The notes: generated by a model from the letters alone, not told the origin. 64,000 nucleotides of DNA from Bradyrhizobiaceae bacterium PARB1 (GCA_002256345.1 NKIY01000004.1:327876-391875), one strand, 5' to 3'. Counted from the stretch's first letter, positions 1 through 7,317 are shown. A program made the numbers and translations.

Positions 1-25
1 CACCGGTCGGTCTGTCGGCTGTGAT

Positions 26-310
26 CTATTCGGGACGGCGCCTTAGCCTGACGCCCTCGACGTATTCTTCGTCACCGAAGAAGAATTCGATTCCTTCCTT
101 TTCTAGCGCCGCCCGGAGCGCCTTGTGGACGTCCCGCCTGCGCCGGTCGGGCCGGCCTTCCGTTTCAGTCTCGATCTTGGAAATCGTGCGCCGCGACACG
201 TTAGGCGTCAGCGTCTCGCCGAGCTGGGTCTGGGAGAGGTTCAACAGGCCCCGTGCGGCTCGGATCATGGCAGCGGATATCAGGAGTTCGGGTATTTCGG
301 CGTCGGTCAT
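26..310 (-). CDS. XRE-type helix-turn-helix regulator
   Basis: This is a 94-residue protein with a single helix-turn-helix of the Cro/CI (XRE) type at about residues 15-48 (RGLLNLSQTQLGETL followed by VSRRTISKIE). The C-terminal half is charged and resembles the small phage and island regulators that follow this fold. It is transcribed away from the operon beginning at 430, and a 9-bp inverted repeat lies in the shared upstream region at 349-375. The likely role is repressor of itself and of the divergent operon, as in other XRE-controlled mobile elements. The family call is firm; the targets are inferred. Confidence 0.8.
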   Translation of the reverse strand: MTDAEIPELLISAAMIRAARGLLNLSQTQLGETLTPNVSRRTISKIETETEGRPDRRRRDVHKALRAALEKEGIEFFFGDEEYVEGVRLRRRPE

Positions 311-348
311 CCCCGAGTTCTATGCAGGAAAATTAACGTTAGCAAGCC

Positions 349-375
349 TTATTCTTCTCATAATGGGAAGAATAA
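349..375. promoter_or_regulatory. Inverted repeat, candidate operator
   Basis: Two perfect 9-bp arms (TTATTCTTC at 349-357 and GAAGAATAA at 367-375) are separated by 9 bases in the divergent region between the XRE regulator and the HNH-headed operon. The segment is AT-rich in an otherwise GC-rich region. Its position and symmetry fit an operator bound by the regulator at 26-310. Binding has not been shown. Confidence 0.5.
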
Positions 376-429
376 TTGACTTGGCGTCATCGCGATGGCA
401 TCTTGTTCCCAACGAAGAGGGAGTTTGCG

Positions 430-753
430 ATGACCTATAGCGAGTACATCCAGAGCACTGCATGGCGGACCAGTCCGGTCCGGCTGCGCGAATTCGAGGC
501 GGCGGGTTTCGCTTGCCGTCTCTGCCCGGCGGCGGCTTCCGACGGCGCCACGCTGGAATCGCATCACCGGACCTACGACCGTCTTGGCAACGAGAGCGAC
601 GGCGACCTCACCTCGCTGTGCTCGGACTGCCACCGCGCGGTGACGTCCTTCCTGCGGGCCCGCCGCTACGCGCTGCTGCAGCCGCTGCGCGCCGACGTGA
701 AGACCATCCGCATCGACGCGCCGCTGTTCGACCCGACCCGCGAGGTGGCGTGA
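430..753 (+). CDS. HNH-type endonuclease-like protein
   Basis: This is a 107-residue protein with the standard zinc-finger HNH layout: C29 and C32, then SHHRTYDRLGNE (H45, H46), then LCSDCH (C64, C67, H68). Such small stand-alone HNH proteins are common in phages and integrative elements, where they nick or cut DNA. I chose the ATG at 430 because a GAGGGAG ribosome-binding site lies just upstream. An earlier in-frame ATG at 376 falls next to the candidate operator and has no good site. The stop codon overlaps the start of the next gene (TGATG), so the two are translationally coupled. It heads the operon that runs to 5401. Confidence 0.75.
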   Translation: MTYSEYIQSTAWRTSPVRLREFEAAGFACRLCPAAASDGATLESHHRTYDRLGNESDGDLTSLCSDCHRAVTSFLRARRYALLQPLRADVKTIRIDAPLFDPTREVA

Positions 754-1328
754 TGGAAGCCGAGAAGATCACCATGCGCCTGACCGGGACGCGCCCGCTG
801 CTGATGCATTCGTCGCGCCTTGCGGACCCGCTCGATCCGATCCGGGCGCGCCTCACGAAGGTGACGACGAAGAGGGCGAAGACGCTGGCGGACCATCTCG
901 AAATCTCGCGGATCGAATGGCATGGCGGCCTGTGGATCTTCGAAGGTCGCCCGTGCATCCCGGCGGAAGCGCTGTTGAGCACCTTCAAGTCCGCCGCACG
1001 GGCGCGCAACAAGGGCCAGGAGGCAACCGCCGGCATCCAGATCGGCCGCCCGGCCATCCTGGAATACGACGGGCCGCGCGACCTCGACGAGCTCGGCGCC
1101 GACGAACGCTTCGTGTTCCGGACGACCGTCAGGGTCGGACGCGCCCGGACCATCCGCACGCGCGCCCGCTTCAACGACTGGGCCGTCGAATTCGACGTGA
1201 TGTATCTGCCCACCCTGCTGAACCGCAGCGAGGTGCTCGACACCTTCATGACCGCCGGCTTCACGCGGGGGATCGGCGACTGGCGGCCAACCTTCGGCAC
1301 CTACCTGGCCGAGGAGCGCAAGGAATGA
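753..1328 (+). CDS. Phage/ICE-type protein with GIGDWRP tail
   Basis: This 191-residue protein starts at the ATG overlapping the HNH stop codon. It opens with a TGTRPLLMHSSRLADPLDP segment and ends with a glycine-rich GIGDWRPTFGTY motif. I recall similar unnamed proteins in phages and integrative elements, but I cannot name a family. The alternating beta-strand pattern and terminal G-x-G-x-x-R-P loop are reminiscent of RAMP-like folds, which is a weak impression only. The reading frame stays open upstream to 462, but that part is the shifted reading of the HNH gene. The stop codon is followed within 7 bases by an array of NGGCN pentamers, so any link between this protein and that DNA is worth testing. 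Confidence 0.6.
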   Translation: MEAEKITMRLTGTRPLLMHSSRLADPLDPIRARLTKVTTKRAKTLADHLEISRIEWHGGLWIFEGRPCIPAEALLSTFKSAARARNKGQEATAGIQIGRPAILEYDGPRDLDELGADERFVFRTTVRVGRARTIRTRARFNDWAVEFDVMYLPTLLNRSEVLDTFMTAGFTRGIGDWRPTFGTYLAEERKE

Positions 1329-1334
1329 GTTTCA

Positions 1335-1389
1335 AGGCTTGGCGGGGCGTGGCCCGGCGAGGCAGGGCACGGCCCGGCTTGGCGAGGCA
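1335..1389 (+). repeat. Eleven phased NGGCN pentamers
   Basis: GGC recurs exactly every 5 bases for eleven units: AGGCT, TGGCG, GGGCG, TGGCC, CGGCG, AGGCA, GGGCA, CGGCC, CGGCT, TGGCG, AGGCA. The two bases between successive GGC triplets vary freely (TT, GG, GT, CC, GA, AG, AC, CC, TT, GA, AT). The order is therefore not explained by simple recent duplication of one unit; the GGC spacing itself looks conserved. The array starts 6 bases after the stop codon of the gene ending at 1328 and is followed directly by a strong hairpin. Its function is unknown. Confidence 0.85.
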
Positions 1390-1390
1390 T

Positions 1391-1418
1391 GGGGAGCGTC
1401 CACTCTAGGACGCTCCCC
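1391..1418 (+). terminator. Strong hairpin, terminator-like
   Basis: A perfect 11-bp stem (GGGGAGCGTCC at 1391-1401, GGACGCTCCCC at 1408-1418) has a 6-base loop. No run of T follows, so intrinsic termination is doubtful; it may protect or process the transcript. A second small hairpin (CGGTCT/AGACCG) lies at 1450-1464, before the next gene. Confidence 0.5.
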
Positions 1419-1500
1419 ACCCACCGAATTCCGAACCTAACCAACTTCGCGGTCTGGAAGACCGCAACGTGCCATTCGGCGCGAACGGGAGAACCATGTC

Positions 1501-2043
1501 ATGCGTACCGAAACGAAGAAGACGAAGCCGACCCGCGGCACCGCCCGTGCCCTGGAGATGTCCAAACCGCGTTCGATCGCGGCGCATTTCCTCGGCGAGA
1601 CGCCGGCGGATTGGGAGCACGCACATCTGCTGTGGCGCTCCGTGCCGGCGCACCGCTTCCATCGCGATCACCGCGCCGCCGTTAACGAGTGCATGCGGCG
1701 CACGTCGTCCATCATGGACGCATGGCGCCTGGCCATCGCCGGCGATGCCGCGAGCGCCATCGGCCTGGCTCTGAGCATGGGCATTCCCCAGCAGGTCACG
1801 ATCCGCACCGACCTGACGATGACGGTGCTGCTGCACAACGCGCTGCGCGGCAGCGCCGGCGCCACGCTGGTGCTCTCCAACCTGATCCGCCGGATGCCGA
1901 TCGACCGCGCCGACCGCCGCCGCCTGGCGACATCCTGGCTGGCCCACAACTTTCGTCAGGCCTGGCCGGAGCTCGACGAACGCCTCCGCCTCGTCAAGGC
2001 CGGCACGCATCGTCGCGGCGATGACGGGGAGGACCTGTCGTGA
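1501..2043 (+). CDS. Unrecognised 180-aa protein
   Basis: I do not recognise this protein. It is mostly alpha-helical and basic, has no signal peptide or membrane segment, and begins with a lysine/threonine-rich tail (MRTETKKTKPTRG). The ATG at 1501 has a GGGAG site about 9 bases upstream. The stop codon overlaps the GTG start of the metallophosphoesterase at 2040, which argues for coupled translation and a shared task. Shifted frames in the same interval lack these signals. It may be a DNA-associated accessory protein of the element; this is only a guess from context. Confidence 0.55.
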   Translation: MRTETKKTKPTRGTARALEMSKPRSIAAHFLGETPADWEHAHLLWRSVPAHRFHRDHRAAVNECMRRTSSIMDAWRLAIAGDAASAIGLALSMGIPQQVTIRTDLTMTVLLHNALRGSAGATLVLSNLIRRMPIDRADRRRLATSWLAHNFRQAWPELDERLRLVKAGTHRRGDDGEDLS

Positions 2044-2813
2044 GGATCCAGGTCATGTCCGACCTCCACGTCGAGTTCTACGGCACCGCGGCGATGCCAC
2101 GGACGGTCGATGGCGCCGACTTCGTCGTGGTCGCCGGCGACACCTGCAAGGGCCTGGTCAGGGCCGTGGAGACGCTGCGCGACGCCTTCCCCCGCGTCGA
2201 GGTGGCGACCGTCGCCGGAAACCACGAATACTACGGGTGCGAGCTCGCCGCCGAGCTCGAGGCCGGTCGCGTCCGCGCGCGCCAGTTGGGGGTGCACCTG
2301 CTGTCCGACGACGCCGTGACGATCGGCCGTGCGCGCGTCGTGGGCTGCACCCTCTGGACCGACTACTGCCTGTTCGGCGCCGATCTGCGCGAACTCGCGA
2401 TGCACACGGCGCGCGACGCAATGATGGACCACAAGCGGATCGCGTGGCGCCGGAACCCCTGGGCCAGGTTCCGGCCGGAGGAGGCGGCGGCGCTGCATCT
2501 GCGGTCCCGCAACTTCCTGGAGACCGAGCTTGCGAAGAGCCACCCCGGGCCCGTCGTCGTGGTGTCCCATCACGGCATGACGCTGGAAGCCGTTTCGCCG
2601 CTGAACCAGCGCTCTCTTCTGAGCGCCGCATACGCTTCGGAGCTGCTGCCGCTGGTCGACCGTCACCGTCCCGCGGCTTGGGTCTCGGGCCACACCCATC
2701 ACTCCATGAATCTGCGGCGCGGCGGGACGAGGTTGGTCAGCAACGGGCGCGGCTATCCCGGCGAGAACGCCGGTTTCGATCCCGCCTTCGTCATGGAGAT
2801 CGCCGATGACTGA
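2040..2813 (+). CDS. Calcineurin-like metallophosphoesterase
   Basis: This 257-residue protein carries all the metal-binding blocks of the calcineurin-like family: D8-x-H10 (SDLH), GD at 33-34 (VAGD), GNHE at 60-63, SHH at 176-178 and GHTHH at 217-221. The enzymes hydrolyse phosphomonoesters or phosphodiesters, including nucleic acids, with two metal ions; the substrate cannot be told from sequence. The GTG start overlaps the stop of the gene before it, and the 3' end overlaps a micropeptide gene by 8 bases. With an HNH protein in the same operon, a nucleic-acid substrate is plausible but unproven. Confidence 0.85.
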   Translation: MRIQVMSDLHVEFYGTAAMPRTVDGADFVVVAGDTCKGLVRAVETLRDAFPRVEVATVAGNHEYYGCELAAELEAGRVRARQLGVHLLSDDAVTIGRARVVGCTLWTDYCLFGADLRELAMHTARDAMMDHKRIAWRRNPWARFRPEEAAALHLRSRNFLETELAKSHPGPVVVVSHHGMTLEAVSPLNQRSLLSAAYASELLPLVDRHRPAAWVSGHTHHSMNLRRGGTRLVSNGRGYPGENAGFDPAFVMEIADD

Positions 2814-2865
2814 GCCAGGACACCGCCTCGCCATACTCCTCACGTTCCAGGTGCATCCCCCCTAG
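2806..2865 (+). CDS. Micropeptide 1 (…RLAI…QVHPP)
   Basis: This short reading frame encodes MTEPGHRLAILLTFQVHPP, 19 residues. Its ATG overlaps the end of the metallophosphoesterase and has a GGAG site at 2795-2798, 7 bases upstream. The last 44 bases match the end of micropeptide 2 at 34 of 44 positions, and both keep the frame, the RLAI block, the QVHPP ending and the TAG stop. Conservation of both ends around a divergent middle argues that the peptide, not just the DNA, is maintained. The function is unknown; it could be a leader peptide, a substrate or regulator of the protease that follows, or a secreted signal. Confidence 0.55.
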   Translation: MTEPGHRLAILLTFQVHPP

Positions 2866-2916
2866 CGGGCCGGCGCCGCCAACCCGACCACCATCACCGA
2901 CACCATGGAGAATCCG

Positions 2917-2982
2917 ATGCCCGACCCCAAGCCCGCGATCCGCCTCGCCATAACCCCGAATCCGCAGGTGCATCCACCCTAG
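2917..2982 (+). CDS. Micropeptide 2 (…RLAI…QVHPP)
   Basis: This 21-residue reading frame ends RLAITPNPQVHPP and is preceded by a proline-rich stretch (MPDPKPAI). A GGAG at 2907-2910 sits 6 bases before the ATG at 2917, matching the layout of micropeptide 1, where CATGGAGA also lies just upstream of the start. An in-frame ATG at 2905 would add four residues. The protease gene begins 31 bases after its stop. Because both copies carry the same site, RLAI block and QVHPP-stop ending, they look like a tandem duplication under coding constraint. Confidence 0.55.
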   Translation: MPDPKPAIRLAITPNPQVHPP

Positions 2983-3013
2983 CGACCATGACCTTCGACA
3001 CAGGAACATCCAC

Positions 3014-5401
3014 GTGACCAAGTACACGAAGACGAAGACGAAGAAGCGCCGCGCAGCGCTCGCGCGCAACGCCGGGCCGAGCCGCCCGGCATCGGTGGCG
3101 ACCGCCTCGCCGGCCGCCATGGGCCCGCTCGAGGCGGAGACGGACCGCCTCGCCGTCGAGGTATCGCGGACCTATCGGAAGGCCATGGGCGCGGCCCAGG
3201 CGCGTCGCGTCGAACAGCTCGCCCCGGCCGTTCCATCGCCGGTCAAGGGATTCGTCGGACTGGCGGCGCTCCGCCGGCGCACGCGCGACGACGATGACGA
3301 CCTGGACGTCGCCGTCGCCACGAAGCACCCGAAGGTGGAGCCGGTCACGTCCGTCGAGATCGCCGCCAGGCTGATGCTGGCCAGGCAGGTCGACGCGCTG
3401 GGCGGGCTCGCGGTAGCGGTCCGGAGCGGATCTCCAGTGGTCGTGGTCGACGTGCCGGATGCGGCGATGCTCGACCGTCTCGGGCGCGTGTGGGAGAGCG
3501 TCCTGATGCCCGCCACCGCGGTGTGCGTGAAGTTTCTCGGCAGCGGCGCGCTCCGCCACGGCCAGTACGATGCCCTCTACGTCGTGGCCAAGACCCCGAC
3601 GAAGCCCAAGGATTCGGACGACACGCGCCGGTTGACGCTCGACGCCCTCGGTCTCGCTTTGCCGGTTATTGCCTTCTCGCCCTCCGCGGAGACGCATCTT
3701 CCGGCGGAGCTGCTCCTCGCATGCACCCACCGGATCGCGATTCCGGCGCTGGACGCGCGCACCATCGTCAGAACGATCGAGATCGTGACGGGACGCACGT
3801 GCCGCGCGCGGCTCGACGACGTCACCGTCGCGCGGACGGGACTCGGCGAGATCGCCATCGCCGTGCGCTTCGACCGGACGCCCGCCGAGTGCGTCGCCGG
3901 CCTGCGACGCCTCGCCGAGGCCAAGGCGGTCAAGCGCGGTTCGCGCGACCTGACGCTCGACGAACTGCACGGAATGGACTCCGCCGTGGCGTGGGCCCGT
4001 TCGGCGATCGTCGATCTGAATTCCTGGAGGCGTGGCGACGTCGGGAGCTGGTCCGCGGTGTCGTCGAAAGTCCTGCTGAACGGGCCGCCGGGCACCGGAA
4101 AGACCACTTTCGCCGCCGTTTTCGCACGGGCCGCCGGACTTCCGATCGTCACGGCTTCGCTCGCCGGCTGGCAGTCGCAGGGGCACCTCGGCGACCTCTT
4201 GAAGGCCATGCGGACCGACTTCGAGAAGGCGAGAAACCTCGCAAATTCAGCCTCAGGGTGCGTCATGTTCATCGACGAGGTCGATGCTTTCGCCGACAGA
4301 AGCTCGATCCGGCATGACCACGCGGACTACGTGATCCAGGTAGTCTCGGGCTTTCTCGAACTGACCGACGGTCTCGCCGGAAACGAGAATCTCTTTCTGG
4401 TCGCGGCCTGCAACGATGTCCGTCGCTGCGATCCCGCGTTGGTCCGCCCGGGACGGTTCAATCCGGTGATCGAGATCGGTCTGCCGAACCTCGCGGACCT
4501 GGAGAAGATGTTCAGGGTCCGCCTGGGTCCGGACCTCGTCGACGCCGATCTCCGCGAAATCTGCGAACGGACGCTCGGCGGCTCGGGCGCCGAGGTGGAG
4601 CGCATCGTCAACGACGCCCGCCGTCTCGCCAGGCACGATGGCGCCCGTTCGATCGTCATGCACGATCTCCTGAGCATCGTGAAGGGCGAGGACGCCCGGC
4701 CGGAGGCGCTGCGGCGGCGCACCGCCATCCACGAAGCCGGCCACATCGTCGTCGATGTGTTGTTCAACGGCGGCGCCGGGATCCACGCCAGCATCTCGCC
4801 GTCGCGCGGGACCGGCGGGCGGGTCGTCCGCACCGAGGCGACGGAAACGGCCGGCACCTACGAAGACTACGCGCGCCGCCTCCAGGTCTTGCTGGCGGGA
4901 CGGACGGCGGAGATCCTCATGTGCGGTGATTGCGGTCACGGTTCCGGCGGCGTCGCCGGCTCCGACATGGCAGTCGCGGCCAGCATGGCGGCGGCGATGT
5001 CGGGCTCGGTCGGGCTCTCCGGACCGCGACCGCTGCTCTTCCTCGCCCCGCGCGAGAACACTCCCGAGCTGCTGTCCTATCCCGAGGTCCGCCTGGCGGC
5101 GAACGAGGAGTTGACCAAGGCGGCCGACGCCTGCCGGGCGCTCCTGCAGCGTCACCGCGGCGCCCTGGAGGCCGTGACGGAGGTGCTGCTGGCCGAGGGC
5201 AGGATCGACGGCGAAGGCGTGTGCCGGCTGCTCGCGACGGCCAATCCCCCGGGCGGCGCCGCCGGAGGGGCCGCGACCAGGCTCCCCGGGCGTGCCGACG
5301 GGGCGGGCGGCCCAAGGATTCGAAATACACCGACACGACGCCGGAAGTCTCCCCCGTCGCGCGAGCGCCGCGCCGGGACCGCTCCCGGAAAGCCCTTGTG
5401 A
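3014..5401 (+). CDS. Soluble FtsH-like AAA+/M41 metalloprotease
   Basis: This 795-residue protein joins an AAA+ ATPase to an M41 zinc peptidase in the FtsH order. Visible sites are Walker A GPPGTGKT at 357-364, Walker B FIDE with D421 and E422, a second region of homology (NDVRRCDPALVRPGRF), the zinc motif HEAGH at 573-577 and a likely third ligand D651 in GSDMAVAAS. Unlike FtsH it has no N-terminal membrane segments. Instead about 350 residues of basic and mixed sequence precede the ATPase, with an acidic DDDDDLD patch near residue 95. It should unfold and degrade cytosolic proteins with ATP. The start is a GTG with AGGA about 10 bases upstream. It is the last gene of the operon, directly before the excisionase and integrase, so its target may be a phage or element protein. 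Confidence 0.85.
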   Translation: MTKYTKTKTKKRRAALARNAGPSRPASVATASPAAMGPLEAETDRLAVEVSRTYRKAMGAAQARRVEQLAPAVPSPVKGFVGLAALRRRTRDDDDDLDVAVATKHPKVEPVTSVEIAARLMLARQVDALGGLAVAVRSGSPVVVVDVPDAAMLDRLGRVWESVLMPATAVCVKFLGSGALRHGQYDALYVVAKTPTKPKDSDDTRRLTLDALGLALPVIAFSPSAETHLPAELLLACTHRIAIPALDARTIVRTIEIVTGRTCRARLDDVTVARTGLGEIAIAVRFDRTPAECVAGLRRLAEAKAVKRGSRDLTLDELHGMDSAVAWARSAIVDLNSWRRGDVGSWSAVSSKVLLNGPPGTGKTTFAAVFARAAGLPIVTASLAGWQSQGHLGDLLKAMRTDFEKARNLANSASGCVMFIDEVDAFADRSSIRHDHADYVIQVVSGFLELTDGLAGNENLFLVAACNDVRRCDPALVRPGRFNPVIEIGLPNLADLEKMFRVRLGPDLVDADLREICERTLGGSGAEVERIVNDARRLARHDGARSIVMHDLLSIVKGEDARPEALRRRTAIHEAGHIVVDVLFNGGAGIHASISPSRGTGGRVVRTEATETAGTYEDYARRLQVLLAGRTAEILMCGDCGHGSGGVAGSDMAVAASMAAAMSGSVGLSGPRPLLFLAPRENTPELLSYPEVRLAANEELTKAADACRALLQRHRGALEAVTEVLLAEGRIDGEGVCRLLATANPPGGAAGGAATRLPGRADGAGGPRIRNTPTRRRKSPPSRERRAGTAPGKPL

Positions 5402-5470
5402 CAAGCATGTCACAAGGATTCGCAGCTTGCCTCTGGTTCCATTTCTCAAGGATTCGATTTCAAGGATTCG
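5313..5470 (+). repeat. Four CAAGGATTCG direct repeats
   Basis: The decamer CAAGGATTCG occurs at 5313-5322, 5413-5422, 5447-5456 and 5461-5470, that is, at the end of the protease gene and in the leader of the excisionase-like gene. The spacing closes from 100 to 34 to 14 bases. Short direct repeats next to xis/int genes commonly serve as excisionase or integrase arm sites, which is the most likely reading here. Confidence 0.6.
5395..5416. promoter_or_regulatory. 9-bp palindrome across the protease stop codon
   Basis: CTTGTGACA and TGTCACAAG form perfect arms around the 4-base spacer AGCA. The element overlaps the TGA stop (5399-5401) of the protease and sits about 60 bases before the excisionase-like gene. 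It is probably an operator or a transcript hairpin between the two modules; there is no T run. Confidence 0.5.
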
Positions 5471-5475
5471 ATGAC

Positions 5476-5937
5476 ATGACCCGCCCAACGGGCGCCGCCG
5501 ACGCCCCGAATTCCGGCACCGAGATGACCTCCGTCCTGCGCGCCGGATTTGGGAACCGGCCCGCGGTGCCGATGGCAGATCTGAGTAAGATGTTGATGTT
5601 GGACGAGAAAACGTTGCTCCGCCACGTGCGCTCTGGTAGGTTGCCCTACCGGGCGATGGGAACCGGACGGCGACGGATCAGGCGGTACTTCACAATGGAT
5701 GACGTGGTTCAGTTCTTCAAGAATCTGGGGAACCCGGCGGCTGACCCGGTTCCGCCGCGTCGTGCCCGTACGCCGTGGACGTCGGACGCGCCCGGTTTCG
5801 TTGGCGGTGTCGAGCGCCCCACCCGTCGCTCCGCCGAAGCCGTCCGCACAGCGCGCGTGTCCGCCAGGAGGGAGACCGCTGCGGACGCTTCCGGCACGTC
5901 CGGCGCGTGCCCAAAGTCGACGGGAGGCGTCGTATGA
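5476..5937 (+). CDS. Excisionase-like helix-turn-helix protein
   Basis: This is a 153-residue protein. Residues about 35-85 (VPMADLSKMLMLDEKTLLRHV, then SGRLPYRAMGTGRRRIRRYF and DDVVQFF) have the winged helix-turn-helix pattern of AlpA/Xis-type proteins that bend DNA and set recombination direction. The tail is long, basic and low in complexity. The ATG at 5476 follows the CAAGGATTCG repeats; an in-frame ATG at 5407 would overlap the palindrome. Its last codons overlap the integrase start (ATG at 5934), the usual xis-int coupling. The upstream repeats are good candidates for its binding sites. Confidence 0.7.
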   Translation: MTRPTGAADAPNSGTEMTSVLRAGFGNRPAVPMADLSKMLMLDEKTLLRHVRSGRLPYRAMGTGRRRIRRYFTMDDVVQFFKNLGNPAADPVPPRRARTPWTSDAPGFVGGVERPTRRSAEAVRTARVSARRETAADASGTSGACPKSTGGVV

Positions 5938-7157
5938 CCGTCTACATGCATAAGAATTCGCCCTATTGGCAGATCTGCTTCCAGTTGAGCAAGCGCAAGT
6001 TCTCCTACTCCAGCGAGACGACCTGTCACGCCACGGCCGTGGAACTGGAGGACGAGTACCGCGCACAGGCGAAGCGGGACCTGGCCCTCGAGATGGCGGC
6101 GGGGCCACGCGTCACCTTCAACCAGGCGATGCACAAGTACTGGAAGCTCAAGGTGTTCGACCCCCGTCCGAAGGAGCTGAAGACCGACGAAAAGATCAAT
6201 CGCGAGATCGCCAAGTTCGACGCGCTCACCTCTGCCGGCAAGCAGGTCGGCCTCGACACCCTCTGCGCCGACGTCGATACCACGCGCATGCTGGAGATCC
6301 GCGAAGAACTGAAATCGGCCACGGCCAACACGGCGACTGGACGGCTCAAGCCGAGCGCCATCAACCGCCAGCTCGAGCTGATCTTCTGCGTCCTGAACTT
6401 CGCGAGGGACCATATGTCCACGCCGCTGCCGAAGCGGCCCCGGATGAAGGAAATCAAGTTGGTGGAGGACGACCGCGACCGGATCATCGACTACGACGAC
6501 GAGACGGCGATCTGCGAGCATCTCGACGAGGATTTCCAGGCCGCGTTCGTGCTGGAACTCGAGACCGCGATCCGGAGCGGCGACGTCATCGGGCTGCAAT
6601 GGTCGCAGGTCCGGCTGAAGCAGCGGCACATCCTCGCCCACCGCAAGTCCAAGGGGCGCAAAATCTACAAGGTCTGGCTGAACGACCGCGCAGTCGCGAT
6701 CCTCGAACAGATGAAGGGTCTCCACCCGACCCACGTCTTCACCCGGGTCGTCGAGACGACGGCGATCGTCGACGGCGAGCCGGTCAAGGTCGCGACGCGG
6801 ATTCCCTACAAGAAGTCGCATTTCGGGACGCGTATGAAGAAGGCCTTCGAGGCCGCGAAGGTCGACGACCTCACCTTCCACGACCTGCGGCGCACCGCGG
6901 GCACGCGGTACTATCTGGCGACCAAGGACTACGAAGCCACCCGGCAGTTCCTGGGGCACTCGTCCGTCGAGGTCACCAAACGCTACATCAAGATCGCGCT
7001 CGAGAACGTCATCGAAGGCGTTTTCAACATGGAGAGGGACCGCGCCGGCCGCGGCTGGCGGTTGAAGCCTTCGCGCAAGGCGGCGACCTCCGCGACCGTC
7101 GAGAAAATCGTCGCCTTGGCTCAGAGCGGCCGCACCCGCAAAGCGGTCGGAGCTTGA
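5934..7157 (+). CDS. Tyrosine recombinase (integrase 1)
   Basis: This 407-residue phage-type integrase has a complete active site: R214 (ETAIRSGD), a lysine in HRKSKGRK near 240, HDLRR with H316 and R319, H342 in LGHSS and the nucleophile Y351 in TKRYIKI. A core-binding helical domain lies at about 60-170. The start at 5934 overlaps the excisionase stop. No tRNA gene lies next to it, so its own attachment site is unknown. It may mark an older or separate element inside the island, carrying the operon 430-5401 as cargo. Confidence 0.9.
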   Translation: MTVYMHKNSPYWQICFQLSKRKFSYSSETTCHATAVELEDEYRAQAKRDLALEMAAGPRVTFNQAMHKYWKLKVFDPRPKELKTDEKINREIAKFDALTSAGKQVGLDTLCADVDTTRMLEIREELKSATANTATGRLKPSAINRQLELIFCVLNFARDHMSTPLPKRPRMKEIKLVEDDRDRIIDYDDETAICEHLDEDFQAAFVLELETAIRSGDVIGLQWSQVRLKQRHILAHRKSKGRKIYKVWLNDRAVAILEQMKGLHPTHVFTRVVETTAIVDGEPVKVATRIPYKKSHFGTRMKKAFEAAKVDDLTFHDLRRTAGTRYYLATKDYEATRQFLGHSSVEVTKRYIKIALENVIEGVFNMERDRAGRGWRLKPSRKAATSATVEKIVALAQSGRTRKAVGA

Positions 7158-7317
7158 CAGAACGTCCGTGGCGGCATCGGTCGTGGGCGCCCCTTGTCGA
7201 AACGCGGCTCCACGACCGATTGCCCCGCTCCGCAGCCGGAGTTCTAGGCGATCGTCGTGGATCGGAGGCGATCCGCGACCACGCCCGTGGATCGCACTGC
7301 GGCGACGGACGCCGGCG

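Noticed and set aside
753-1328. Calling the GIGDWRP protein a CRISPR RAMP (Cas5/6/7)
   Set aside because: Only a short glycine-rich loop is suggestive. There are no cas neighbours and the context is phage-like.
5313-5470. Possible CRISPR array from the CAAGGATTCG repeats
   Set aside because: The repeats are only 10 bases, the spacing is uneven (100, 34, 14) and no cas genes are present.
2894-5488. Two long minus-strand frames opposite the AAA+/M41 gene
   Set aside because: They are arginine-rich, low-complexity shadows of a strong coding region with intact catalytic motifs on the plus strand.
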